NCBI GenBank assembly: GCA_005406025.1
Contig: BGZK01000190.1
Coordinates: 558,001 to 622,000 of the forward strand
Direction of reading: 5' to 3'
Length of the DNA: 64,000 nucleotides
Origin: Eumeta japonica
Taxonomy: Eukaryota; Arthropoda; Insecta; Lepidoptera; Psychidae
Shown here piece by piece: positions 23,595 to 35,800 of the stretch (position 1 is its first letter; each line of letters opens with the position of its first letter). Both the position numbers and the translations under genes were made by a program. The notes beneath the pieces were generated by a model. The model saw nothing but the letters and a program-made list of their open reading frames with translations. It made no database searches and was not told the DNA's origin.

Positions 23595-24466
23595 TTGGAC
23601 TCCGCTACCGGATTTAATGATATACCCAGCTTGTTTATTGAACAGTTAAAGAATATCTGGACGCCTATTATCACATATTTATGTAATCTTGGTTTGATCA
23701 GGGTATCTTTCCACAGATTTTTAAAACTGTTATTATTAAACCAATCTATAAGGATGGGAACCGAGACTGTACTAATAATAATAGGCCTATTTTTATTTTG
23801 TCGGCATTATCAAAGATCTTTAAAAAGCTAATGAATAAGCGACTGATGTCATTCTTAAAATCCAACAATTGTCTAGCTGGTGAACACTTTAGTTTTAGAG
23901 TTGTTATATCAACTGATGATGGTGAACTGGAACTGAAACATCATTGTGGCGAGTCTAGACTTAAACAAAAAAAAATTATTAGAAGACTGGATGATGCTGG
24001 AGTCGGGGGCTTATTTCTTAAGCTATTGAGAAGTAGGCCTGACTATCTAACAAATCGTTCTCAACGAGTGAGTATCGGAGATTAGTTAAGTGATGAACTG
24101 CCGGTGACTTATGGTGTTCCTCGAGGTAGTATTCTTGGCCCTACACTATTTTTCGTCTATATTAGCGAGTTGTATCAGTTAAAGCTCAACCATGGCAGAA
24201 TATTGTCCATCGCAGATGACACTGCATTGGTATTCACCAGCAACACGTGGGAAGAAACATGCCCATTCCCAGGTTGGTATTCAACAAGATCACTTATTAT
24301 TAATTTAAGTCGAGAGAATATTTGCTCCATAATTTTTTACAATTATCGCTGTGACTTAAGTCAGCAAAAAAGTTGCCAGATACTTCGATTAGGAAATGAA
24401 GCTCAATCTCGTAGCTTTGTGTATTCCTGGTTCAGTGCATTCAGCCATGCAAGCGATGACAAATAA
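23595..24466 (+). pseudogene. Broken non-LTR retrotransposon reverse transcriptase (Jockey-like)
   Basis: Pieces of a reverse transcriptase appear in order across three frames: SALSKIFKKLMNKRLMSFLK, then DYLTNRSQRVSIGD, then TYGVPRGSILGPTLFFVYIS and SIADDTALVF. The last is the catalytic block, with the Asp pair kept and the usual Tyr/Phe replaced by Ala before it as in Jockey/CR1-type FADD/YADD variants. At least two frame breaks and a stop near 24085 make it inactive. Upstream endonuclease sequence was not found. Confidence 0.8.
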
Positions 24467-24687
24467 TAAATTTATCATAAACATTATATGTGGTTTTATT
24501 AATGAAAATCCATAAATAGTCAGAATTGCCGCATATATGTGACAAAGCAAACACGAAGATGTTACATCGCTACATAAACGTACGTACGTATTTCGATGTA
24601 CGTTTCATGCCAACTAGGCATATCCTTAGGAAAATGTAGACAGTCACATCCATCTGGGCAAAAGGACTATTAAAAACAACCTATAGG

Positions 24688-24746
24688 TGCACTCCCAACC
24701 ACCTCATAGGTATGGCATGCTGTCAAATGAGGTGGTTGGAAGCGCA
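24688..24746. repeat. Hairpin: 20 bp arms, 19 nt loop
   Basis: 24688-24707 (TGCACTCCCAACCACCTCAT) pairs with 24727-24746 at 18 of 20 positions around a 19-nt loop. No flanking target duplication was seen. It could be a worn MITE core or a small structured RNA. Confidence 0.6.
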
Positions 24747-25215
24747 TTCATTGGATAGAGATTCGTTATGGAAGAACAGATTCGAGGGTCAGCCGTAAGT
24801 TGCATGCTGCAAGCTTAAGCATGTTGCAGGCAAGCGTCCAATTGCAATAATAATCGTTATTCATCTGTAATGACTCGAAAAAAATTGGTAATAGAACTCA
24901 CCTGTCAAAAATTCAAGAAACAAAACGCGCATATCTTTTCAATTGAAAACTGATAAATATTCACCAACTTGTCATTTGAGCGTAGGTCGAACATGACGTT
25001 TTCCAAAGAGTCATCTTTATATACATCGGTACCATTTATACTTATGTAAAAGTTGTAAATAAGGCAATTCCTTCATGTTTGTAAATCTTTTTTTTTTTTA
25101 CGAAATATCACATATTAGTTGCAAGATGAATTTCACTCAAATTTGTGAAAAAAATTAATATTGTACTATTTCAAGCTATGATAAAAGATCATGTTTTACC
25201 TTGTTACACACGCAG

Positions 25216-25760
25216 GTTTTATTGTCAATAAGAAAGTGTAATTACTTTACAACTATTTTAAATACTAGAAATAATACGCAAGTAGAAATAGATTATGTCT
25301 TTATTATTGGATTTAAAGCTTATTTGTATTCTGTAGATATGATGAAAAAACTTAAACCGTGCAAAAATCCTGTGATTATTTTACAACCTGCCACCATTCA
25401 CAGTCTGCCTGTATTGCCCCAACCTATTATTTCCGAACGTGGTCATAGTAAAAAAAAAAACTAAATAGCATATTGTACCTACAGTTAGTCGAGTCTATCA
25501 CGAATTCGACATACGGGTCGCTTTCATCATTTCAATGCCGTGAACGTTCAAAAACATTTGTGCGGTATATTGGAAGAGTGCGGACGTCATGGACAATAAC
25601 TGACTCGGATAAGTCTTCTACATTGACTGCATTTAAAACGGGAAAAGGGATAAATAACGAGAAAAGTTTGGCAACATCTGTTGCTAAAAGTGAAATATTT
25701 AATGAAAAATTAATAGAAGGAACATCGGACATAATTTCTGAAAAGAAAGATGATCCATAG
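25216..25760 (+). CDS. Unrecognised coding exon split by an A11 homopolymer frameshift
   Basis: The frame is open from a CACACGCAG acceptor-like site at 25215. It reads VLLSIRKCNYFTTILNTRNN and VEIDYVFIIGFKAYLYSVDM, then KPCKNPVIILQPATIHSLPV, and ends just after an A11 run (25450-25460). In the neighbouring frame, from the same A run, reading continues without a stop (LQLVESITNSTYGSLSSF, then FVRYIGRVRTSWTITDSD) to TAG 25758-25760. The two halves therefore join if one base in the run is gained or lost. AATAAA follows near 25857. Together this resembles the last exon of a real gene of about 180 residues in this exon. I do not recognise the family, and upstream exons were not found. Confidence 0.4.
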
Positions 25761-26107
25761 TAGAGTTTTTCATTGATCATCTCACAAACAAAGCTTCATC
25801 TCTACTCATTCGATTAAAGAAATGACATCATATTTAAATGTTATATTTAACTATTAAATAAAAAATAATTACTAGTAATTATTATTATTTTAAGTAGGAC
25901 CGCGAAAAGTTAGTGCGACAAGTTGCGGTAGGGATGTTCGGACCCAAGCGGGCGGGTGATTGAATAGCACCGACGTGTGACACACACGCACACACACATA
26001 CACATCAATATGAATTTTTGTAGCTATTAATTACATCCAAAAAATACCGTGACAGTTTTACAGGGAAGTCGGACTCCTACGATATCGTCACGGTATAAGA
26101 AGACGTG

Positions 26108-26123
26108 CCGTGGACGTCCACGG
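26108..26123. repeat. Perfect 16-bp palindrome, with a second imperfect copy ~90 bp away
   Basis: CCGTGGACGTCCACGG reads the same on both strands. A near copy, CCGCGGATGTCCACGG, lies at about 26202-26217. The sequence between them is AT-richer. Confidence 0.6.
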
Positions 26124-27164
26124 TACAACATTATCGTCGACGGAAATTTAAAAGCATCTTCATATATTCCCGCACATTTGATTTCCCTGTATTGTCGTTG
26201 TGCCGCGGATGTCCACGGTGATACAGTAATACCTCGAACTTATGCGATAAGTGGGACCGAGCGCTATCCGTGTAAATTGAATTCGCGTGAATGGGGTACA
26301 ATTGTACAAAAAACATACTTTGTATGTTTGATTGGGACCGGAGATTAAATAAAACAATAATTTAGGAAATGAATGTGTAACTAATTGTAGATAATATGAC
26401 AAATTATATTATAATAAACTGTGTAAACACAATCTGAAGTTATTTTGATGTAGAAGGTTTCATAAAATCTAACAAAGTCGTCTGACGAGTTAATGATTTT
26501 TTTCTTCTCCCGTAATATCTCCTCGTAGCATGTTAGTAATTTTTTTTATTCCTTGTAACAGAAATGCGCTCTTCTTTGGAGTCTATGCTTTCCAAAATTG
26601 TTAACCCTTTTCCTATTGAACTGAGGGCTACTGTCAAGTTTCCAACTGTTATTTGATCTTCTAATTGAACAAACGCCGCTCAACCTTAACTGCGCGGCGT
26701 TCACACAAAAGACGAATAGACGAGAAAATTAAAAAAATCGTGTAACTCCGAATTCGCATAAGTCGGGGTTGTATCGTCACAATAAAAATTATAAAAGCGT
26801 CCATTGCATAAATAAATTAATTCGGGTTTTGGAGACTTATTTTTGGGACATATTTAAAAATTTGTCCATTACAACTCTTGATGTATAAAATGGAAGTGCT
26901 CCTTACAAGACACACAAATTTATGTTTTTTGCATTAATAAATTACACTATTAAAAAGACAATATCTTTTGTGAAAAAGTCTTAGACTAATATACTTTCAT
27001 ATGTTTAAAGACAGATTTATGTTACTATAGAAAAAAACATTTTTTAATAAATCTCTAAACTATCTAATACGATAATGTTCATCTTTTTATTGCACTCACA
27101 CACATATACAGGATGGGATCGATCATGCATCTTTCCGCAAATATTCATAATCTCGTTTTTTAAA

Positions 27165-27300
27165 ACAACTTTTCCGAAGTAACTACAACAAAAATGTATC
27201 ATTGAAAACATGCTTATAAATAATATAAAACAATTATGACACGATATAATACCTTACACGACCTTAATAAATGTTCGACCAACCGACATGGTGAGCGCCG
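27165..27300. repeat. Third copy of the large inverted-repeat arm
   Basis: AAGTAACTACAACAAAAATG, then TTAATAAATGTTCGACCAAC, follows the right arm at 21845-22000 in the same orientation with many substitutions. This shows that the arm is an interspersed repeat and not unique to the inverted pair. Confidence 0.55.
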
Positions 27301-28688
27301 TTCTGGACGCTGCTCTGCGAAGCGTGCCCCGGGCACGTAACAACCCGAATTCCCGCCCCTACGCTCGGGCTATGCGATGTATTATAATTTTTAAAGAATT
27401 TGTCTAGTCACTTACCTACAAATTAAACTCGATATTATCAATGACGTAAACGTGGTCGAGGTATTATGACATAAATCTCTGGTGTTCCACTAATTAAGCT
27501 GTACATCAAAACTCACTAAACAAACAAGGCAAATTAGGGTAAATCATCGCGTAAACGATAGGTACTTTACGCAACTTTCGGACGCAGCAATGTCACTTCT
27601 GCAAACCCCCAACAATATATCATGTTTGCATATTCGATAATAGTGAAAAGCATTGTTATTAAACAATTAAATATTAATTATACACAATCTTAGTTTCAAA
27701 AACGCCAATATCGTAAACGTATCACTATAACAAAATATCTAAACCTCTAAAGCCACGTGTCTGGTCGTTAAACGCGCGCTTCACTGACGCCTACATGTGT
27801 TGTGTCTCTGATGATGAGGTGGGCGGATTTGGTGGGGAGGGGGAGAGACGCATCGTGCACGCATCATCTAAGTATTTGTCGCATGAGATTACACGTTCAT
27901 GTTTTGATTTTTTTTTTCTCAGGGACGGCTAGTTCAATGATAATGGATATATTCTTTTAACTAGTGTACGATTTTTTAAAATAATTAACTAGAGAAATAT
28001 ATTAAATAAATTTAATTATTCAATATTATCGGTATGCAATTTAACTAGGCAATCTATTTAAGACGTGTCAGTGTGTATTATCTGTCATTTATTTCTTATC
28101 ACTAATAAATAATTGATGAGGGTACTAAATGCGAAAATCGAGGATGCTCTACCCTTATCTCCGATTTCATATACAAGTACTCGAATCTGTTTAATTATTA
28201 AGCCATTAAGAGTCACGTAAATCATAAATAAAAAGTATAAAATTTACTTGTAGTGTTAAACCTTTCTTAAGAACGAATGTCACAAATAACAGTTATCTTT
28301 GTTGACATTTCACTCGTCTCTAATTTGTTAATAAATGTGAAATACTTACCTAAATCCGTATGTATGTAGATGTGTGTGTGTGTGTGTGTGCGCAATAAAA
28401 AGATGATAAATATCGAATGTTTTGTTTTTCATTATGAAATGTTTTTTTCTATAGTAACGTTAAACTGAAAAATATATTTTTCAATCATAGAACTTTACGC
28501 TTTATGGTCAGGTTGTAAGTCTTTTGAGCAATTTCGGAACTCATAAGACTCACTGTTTAAATTACTCTATGCTTTTAAGTTTATAAGTCGTTAAATCAAG
28601 ATGACAAATTGACAATTTCGTTCAACTAATTTTAGGAGTTGGTGGCTATTTCCTTTTCAAATTTTTCAATTAGTGAATATCCCTCGAA

Positions 28689-31600
28689 ATGTCTTTCAAA
28701 AGGGATTTAAAGCAATTGTTAAAACCGTATTACTGGGTGAATATATTATTGAGCACCTGCTATGTATTTTGCAAACGCACACCTATAATATGTAGCATGC
28801 TCTTCCCTAGCTCTGATTGCGAATTGGACAGTAGGGAAACCGAAATTTTGTTCTTCCTGATAATAGTCGTTATGCTCAGGACAAGGAAAGCCGGTAGCGT
28901 GACCATGGTCAATTATTTGTCATCGTCCTTCGTCTACACCAAGATAGCCAACTTGGTGTTGTGGTTGTACGCAGATATTAGGTAAGTCTGTACTGGGTGT
29001 CCATCTCATTGATTTATATTACCAAAATGAATATAGATTTTGACAGGGACTGCCCGAGGTATTGTAATTGAACTTTTTTTTGAAACGGCAAAATCTAGCA
29101 CAATAATGTTCACCTTCTTCTGAATGCTTTATTTGGAAACCTTTGCTAAAATAAAAACTAGAGGTGCGGTCAGAGAAGGCCTGTGAGAAACTAAGTTTTT
29201 TTTTTTATAAATAAATAATTCAAAGTAATGAACGAAATCAAAGAGTTTCATTTAGTATTTTAAGACAAATGGATACAACATAATTAATCATAAATTATAT
29301 ATAAAAAAAAAATTAAGTAATAAATTTCAAGCAAGAGAGAGAAAGTCACATGGAAGGGGCATAAGGCTTCTTTAATATGGTTGCCACCAGTCAACTCATA
29401 CCACAAGCCGTGTTAAGAAACTTTGTTACAATATATACATAATGAGAATATAAAAGAATACATTTACAATTATAAATCATTTGTATCAGTTAGGCACATA
29501 TATTACTAGTTGTGGTTTTGTAATTCTTAGTAAAAAATTGTGACTAAACTGCATATATTTTTACATTAAAAATGTAATAAATCAAAATTAGTGATATCAC
29601 TGCATTGTGCACTTGGATTTATTTTTTTGCATTGCATCTTTATGCATCATATTTTAGTACATATTAGGAAAGTACAACCCAATGATTTTCCCGCCATCTG
29701 TTATGATTAAATTAAATTTGCCTTTTTTTATGACTTAATGACATTTTATTTTTCTTAAACTGAAGGAATACTTCTGACCTGCTTATTATTTTTTTCAACG
29801 AATTCAATCAATTTTACTCGTTAATTTGAGCCCGAGTGATAACTTGTTTCATTGATGTATAGAAGAAACCATTCTTATAGTAAAGTCATGTTGTACCTCT
29901 TAAAGGCAGGAACACTTCAATTACATAATCATACTTGTCTGTGATTAGTGCTTTGAAATCAATGAGCAATTCTGGTTAGAAATTTGTATGTAAGTTGATC
30001 TGTAAATTTTCTAGTAAATAGTTGCATACTTCGACAAATTTATTAACATGAACATTCGTAGTTGCAATATGAATATAAATATGGCATACGCTAACACCCA
30101 TTAATCAAAATAGTAGGAAGAGACCACAAATTATTCACATATTTTGAAAAGATTAAACAAAATTTATGTGACTGATTAAAATATTAAATGCATTTTTATG
30201 TTTTCAGATTGGGTCTAATTTATGGAGTGTTATTTGTACTCTTTGCTTTGATATTACCCGAGCCTACTTACACTGGACCCGAACACGTCACCTATTTTCG
30301 TGGTCTCCAGACTTTAGACGAGGAATTGAAAAAAAGGAGACAGGACACGTGGGTGATGTGTTTATATGCCGCCTGGCACCCGGCTTGTGTCAACTTTGCT
30401 CCAATTTTTGCGGAATTGTCTGCTCATTACCATTTAGAAAATTTGAAGTTTGGAAAACTTGATGTTGGAAGGTTGGTACTGGTTGTCATTCTTAAATTAA
30501 CAATTTATTTAAACATCGTAATTTTGGAAATACATTATTATATAAAATATTTTGAATATCACATATTACACAAATGTCATATATTTTATTTTAATTCTTG
30601 TACTTAGTAAATTCACTATTTTAAGTTATATAGTAAAGTTTAGCAGGTTTCAGAAATATGTAACAAAATTTTCAGGTACCCCGATGCAGCGACCCGATTC
30701 AGGGTTCAAGATGGGCCAACGAGCAGACAGTTGCCCACGCTGATACTGCTTAAAGATGGAGAAGAGAAGGTAAGAAGACCGGATGCGGACCACAACGGGA
30801 AATTGAAAAGGTAAGACCTTCCATATAATTTGAGCGAGTTTTAAGAAGTCAGTGTGTTGTTGGTCAGCAGCCGATGAATGAGTTTTATTTGTTGATAAAA
30901 TTAAATTACAAAAATAAATTCAATATTATAAAATTAGAACAGTAAGTACTACATAGTATTGTAAGAGAAATAAAATAAAAATTGCATCCTTGCACTTAAT
31001 GTTGTATAATAAAATTTTCCTATATTTATTTGACACTTTTTGATATAACTTTTTCTGTAAAACAATGCACAAACATGACATCGCACGACATGAATCGTTC
31101 AAGTCGTTCAATGATTTCACAATTACTAACACAGGATTTTTGTATATTAAGATTTATTTTCTTAATTTTCAATTAATAATTCATAGATTATAAAAACTAG
31201 TTATTACACACTTTTTTTTTTTACTGTATATACGTTCACAATTCACAAACATATCCTTCAGGTCATCCTCATTAGTATGCTTAAATCCATACTTATTCAC
31301 GTGTCCATATTCTTGTTCACCAAGTCTCGCTATTCGTGCACAGACAATAAGATCCTTTTCAACTTTTTGGACATTATTTTCAACACGAGTCACATGCAGA
31401 CCACCTATCTCTAGAACATCTATGAAAGCAAGAGAGAAGAGTTGTCATCATTGTGTCGGTGGACACTAGGTGTTAGGTGCTAGGTGACATAAACTAAAAA
31501 CTAGAATACTGGTATGATGTACATTTTGTGTGTTTGAATAATTTAAATTTTTGCATATTTCAATTTAATCACATAATGCAATATTGTGATGTATTGAACG

Positions 31601-32176
31601 TAGATTGGTTGATCGAACGAGAAAATGAGGGGAGCAGTGGACATCTCCACAAGTGACACACGGGGACCGGCCGCCATTCTGAACTGATATGTGGCATTGA
31701 TTTGTTGTATAATTAATTAATGTCAAGAAACCATACAAAAACACCACAGACATCTTTACTACAAATTAATTTTGAATTTCTATTTGCAACACTAGATTCA
31801 GTTTCATGTTTATGTCACAAGTATTCATCGAGATTCTAGAAGTAAACATCACATCCGTATCATAAGTTTTTAGTTATGTTCCTAAAAAATAAGACTAATA
31901 TATGCACCTATACGATCTGAATTTTTCAACCACAATATCCGTCCATTTGTGTGATTGTCAATACAGGAACACCAACACCACCAAATTTTGTGTGTACATT
32001 TTGGCTTATTCTCCGTTAATAAAGCCGCATGTGTGATAAGCGTTAAATATGAAATTGGATTACCCAGATTCCTGTTCTCTTCGGACAACATCAAGGCAGC
32101 TTTCGACATGGAAGGGCTGTACCAAGAGTGTAAGCAGAGACTCGCAGACAAGAATAGCAAAAACAAAACAGAGTAG
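28689..32176 (+). CDS. TMX2: Thioredoxin-related transmembrane protein 2 (TMX2), complete
   Basis: TMX2 is an ER-membrane protein of the protein disulfide isomerase family, linked to redox and calcium control at ER-mitochondria contacts. Exons: 28689-28981, 30208-30471, 30676-30810 and 32068-32176, all GT-AG and in frame, giving 266 residues (human is 296). The N-terminal half has membrane segments (residues ~18-32, 51-63 and 100-116). The family signature reads KIANLVLWLYADIRLGLIYG, then YTGPEHVTYFRGLQTLDEEL, and the thioredoxin-like domain runs from about residue 135. The active-site position reads WHPAC, so only the second Cys remains; human TMX2 has SNDC there, also with one Cys. FGKLDVGRYPDAATRF and QLPTLILLKDGEEKVRRPDA follow. 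The C-terminus KNKTE fits a KxKxx ER-retrieval signal. The start ATG has AAATG context. Confidence 0.95.
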
Positions 32177-32719
32177 TTTAAAAAAATTCCATCACGAGGA
32201 AGACTTCTCGAATCTCCTTAATTCATTGATAGTTCACTAGAAGATGTTTTATATAACTTTTGAAAAGATTGAATACTCAAATCTGAATTCAATTGCAATT
32301 TCTTCAGGAATTGTTGCCATTTTAAGAATAATGATATTATTTATGCTCTATGATATTATTTATGATATTACATTCTGGTAGGTTGTTTGAAACACTTCTT
32401 TTTCTCATTTTGATAATGCATTTCTTTTAATGATGAATGTCAATTATACATTGTAGCTAGCAAAGGTTAAATGTTATAAAACATTTGATGTTTATGTCTG
32501 TATTTATTTCTGTAATTTTATTGTTCATTATATCAGCAATACGCTATAATGAAATATGAATTTAAAAAAATGAAAACTTTTTATTTTAAATTTTAGTTTA
32601 TACTTAAAGCTGGCTACATACATTCATTTTTCTAATGCGGAACACCATTTCAGAATATTATGAGCCCAGTGCAGACGTTAGTTTTTTTTCATTTGGAATA
32701 TAAACTGCCAGTGCGATAG

Positions 32720-32920
32720 AGATATAGTTCTGAACGCACGAATTGGATTTTTGTTGTCAACGAAGAAGAAAAAGAAGTGTTAGTATTGAGCACATCCATC
32801 AAATACTCGGAGAACTATAACAGTTCATTTTATCTGACGAGAGCAAAATTACAAGCACGCGCAGACAAATTCTTTGATTTCTACAGGATGCCAATAAAAT
32901 ATTTTGACGAACGAAATTAA
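32720..32920 (+). CDS. Unrecognised open frame, possible terminal exon
   Basis: After an in-frame TAG and an AG at 32718-32719, a 66-codon frame reads RTNWIFVVNEEEKEVLVLST, then YLTRAKLQARADKFFDFYRM, and ends KYFDERN with TAA 32918-32920. Charge pattern and lack of low-complexity text suggest real coding sequence rather than chance. The family is not recognised. No ATG begins it, so it would need splicing from an exon I did not find, or it is a relic of a transposon or a pseudogene. It lies between TMX2 and a MITE. Confidence 0.3.
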   Translation, partial: RYSSERTNWIFVVNEEEKEVLVLSTSIKYSENYNSSFYLTRAKLQARADKFFDFYRMPIKYFDERN

Positions 32921-33190
32921 GAAGACGTATGCATGAATGTATGAATGTGCATACATTTTGTATGTGCCGTTTCGCAGCATTGCATTCTATATGTTTTCCC
33001 AATGGTTTCTCCTAACGCGCGGGCTGGCTTTGAAAACACGTACAGGATATTTTCCGTTCGGAAAAAATACAAACTTTTGTGGTTGTCAATGCATTTTGTA
33101 TTGTTTTGAAGCATTCGAGAACCTGAATTCAGAAAACAAATGTATGCAGTTAGCCTAAAGCACCACAGTAGTTAATACTAATAATGTGTA

Positions 33191-33349
33191 TAGTACAACC
33201 TATGAAACTGCTGCTGTGAAGTTAGTTGCAAAAGTGCCGCAATGGCATAAAATAGGAACACGGGGAGAAGAAAGGGTCAGGGAGCATTGTATCTGCGCAT
33301 GATTTTATTCGGACGCAATTCGGAGTGGCAGTTTTATCTGTTGTATTGC
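33191..33349. mobile_element. MITE family 1, copy d
   Basis: Carries TAGTACAACCTATGAAACTG at the left, the core GCTGTGAAGTTAGTTGCAAA and a worn right end TTGTATTG. It is homologous to the copies at 359 and 41641. Confidence 0.65.
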
Positions 33350-33599
33350 GAATTGATGATATTCAATTAGAATTATTGTAAAATTTAAACTACCAAAGAA
33401 TATTTGTCGATGGAGTACTAGACACTCGTATAGTTTAGTTTTACCAAGACAATATTTCGCACAAGAAACAAAGCGTGAAAGCAACTCTAAGTACACAATT
33501 AGACTTACATAGTACAAATACCTTTCTGGTGTCAGTTTTCGATCGTCCAACTGCAGAGGCATACCTTACTGCAATCATTTTATTTCAGACTGAGTGGTT

Positions 33600-33800
33600 T
33601 GAATCTAAGTCCCCTACGCCAATTTATCAATGGCTTAACATGCTCCCGAGGCACTTTAGTGAAGCGAGCGGTCTCACTTAAGTTAAAAAAAAAAACTTAT
33701 TGATCAATTTGTCTATGATCAGGATCAAACTGGTACCTCCCGGTTTGAAGAAGACATCCTTGACCACTAAGCCAACATCACTACCATTCTAATACTTCTC
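33600..33800 (-). mobile_element. tRNA-derived SINE fragment
   Basis: On the minus strand, TTGGCTTAGTGGTCAAGGA (A-box-like) is followed by GGTACCAGTTTGATCCTG (B-box-like) about 40 bp later. A T-rich run and a tail across 33600-33690 follow. No cloverleaf closes, so it is a SINE head rather than a tRNA gene. Confidence 0.55.
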
Positions 33801-33959
33801 TGCTGTTATCGAATACAACTCTATTGTCCTAGTACAATGATAGATCTAACAAGTCTCAAATTTAATAAAGCAAAATTACACCCTATTGAAAGTATGCCTT
33901 AAGGTTTAAATCCTTTAAAAGATTACAGAACTACTATATTATTACTACAATTAATTATA

Positions 33960-34200
33960 CATCATTCCTATGTAATACTTCTAGTAGGGCCTAAACAGTT
34001 TAATCCTTAGCATGGGTGAATTGGCCATGTTTTTGAGTTGAATGAATCCGCTCGCTTTATGACTCGGAGCATCTTAATCCATCGTCTTGAACCTTGCATC
34101 GGTGTACAGTCGTCAGCAGCCCTCGCACACATTGGGCCAGCGTGGATGGCTTAAGATCCAAGGCCCTCATTCTGATATGAAAAGATTGTGCGAGAGTACT
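33960..34200 (-). repeat. SINE-like fragment
   Basis: The text CATCCACGCTGGCCCAATGT on the minus strand is of a kind repeated in lepidopteran tRNA-derived SINE bodies. The boundaries are unclear. Confidence 0.35.
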
Positions 34201-34920
34201 TCTCGTCAGTAGAATACATAAAAACCTAACATGGCTACATTCAATGCAGGTATATATGTCCAGTCACACACACAAGTCAGAACAGAGACAAATTAAATAT
34301 ACTTTGTGTGTAAATTTTTTGGCGAAAGTCGTGTCACAAGCGACTAGAAACTAAACGTATTGCTGCAATTGCTTAGTAGGACCGAGAACAGTTTAGGTGC
34401 TGTACACATGTGATGTCCGGAGTTTATTATTTAGGCCGGGGCAAATATCACATGGATTGTGGTGCACCTGCGAAGCGTTTCGGATAATTTAAATATAAGA
34501 TTTTCAGATGATTTGTAAGTAATTTATATAAAAATATTCAATTAATTGTATAAATTGGTAGAATTCACAAGATTCCATACAAGTTGTTTACTTCAGCAAG
34601 TACAGATTTGTAAACTCTGGGTAGGGTGCATGGTCATTTGTCTTTGGGAGTCATGTTCCCATGTGAGTTGAGGGTTAGATGTGATTTTGTGAAAATTGGT
34701 ATGATCCATAAAGTGTATGCATTATACAGTATTTAAATCCAGCTCTAGTCTTTTTAGTTTTTACAGTTGATATTTAGGAATTTTCAAGAATCATCTAAGA
34801 AAAATAAAATTCTCAATTTTTATATATTTAAAAATATATTTAGATTTTTTATTAATTACATTGATGAATTTTCTGTTTTGATATTATAATGTTACTAGTA
34901 TATAATTTTTTTTATATAAT

Positions 34921-34975
34921 TTCATTGTGGTATTTGATTTATGACAGAGGTCCATAAATCAGATACCACAATGAA
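34921..34975. repeat. Near-perfect hairpin, 23 bp arms and 9 nt loop
   Basis: 34921-34943 pairs with 34953-34975 at 22 of 23 positions around the loop ACAGAGGTC. The surrounding sequence is AT-rich and unstructured. It is shorter than a typical animal pre-miRNA, so I make no functional claim. Confidence 0.75.
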
Positions 34976-35800
34976 GTTAATTTTTATTCTAAATTAATAA
35001 AATGTTTGTAATCTTACAATTTTATCACATTACTAATGTATTTTCAACTGCCATTAGTTTAATAAGTTCAAATATTTCCTATTCTTAAGTTAATTGATAA
35101 TTATTTAGTAACTCTGATATTGATATATTTTATCGCAACATTTTGTGATTTAGGTCTTGAAAGCTTGATGTAGTGTTATTTGTAGTTTTAAAGACAATAT
35201 GGTTGTTTATAAATAAATTAATTTATTTAAAAATAAACTTTTCTTGTGCCCTAATGAATTGTGAATAAAATAATACATTTTCAAAAGCTTACATTTAATG
35301 ACTAGATAATATGTACATAAGTATTTAATTTACAGATTACAAAGTATAAAATATTGAAAAAAATACCCTCCACTTTTAAAAATAGGTACTAAATATCTAA
35401 TATTTTGTCTTATTATTTAATTACAAGAAGGCAAAGGCTTTGTAATATACTGCCCTATATAAAATATTACAAATTCTGTAGTGAGATTTTTTGCATATTA
35501 CATACAATTTACAAGATTTCTGTATATGCAAAGGCTCTAAGCCTTTTCAATTTTGATAATTTTCAATCAGTTTTCAAAATCAATGTTTCTCGTTCAAACT
35601 ATAAATAAAAATATACAACTTTAAACCATTTAATAGTCACGAATACAAACATTTTATTTGATATGAAAACCGCTGAGACAAACTGCACATCGCACGCTTA
35701 TTCAAAAGCTTTTAATAGTCTTAAATTCATGAATCCCATTATGATTCTTTTCTATATAATAATAATATTTTCTTTATTTACTTTTCTACGTAAATTATAG

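Larger units (their letters stand above)
25870..28680. other. Gene-poor stretch before TMX2
   Basis: No gene recognised. It contains a CA-rich run (25978-26005), two related 16-bp palindrome-like sites (26108 and about 26199), one copy of the large-repeat arm (about 27165-27300) and a (TG)n microsatellite at 28372-28390. A frame at 26049-26348 is open but unlike any protein I know. Confidence 0.4.
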
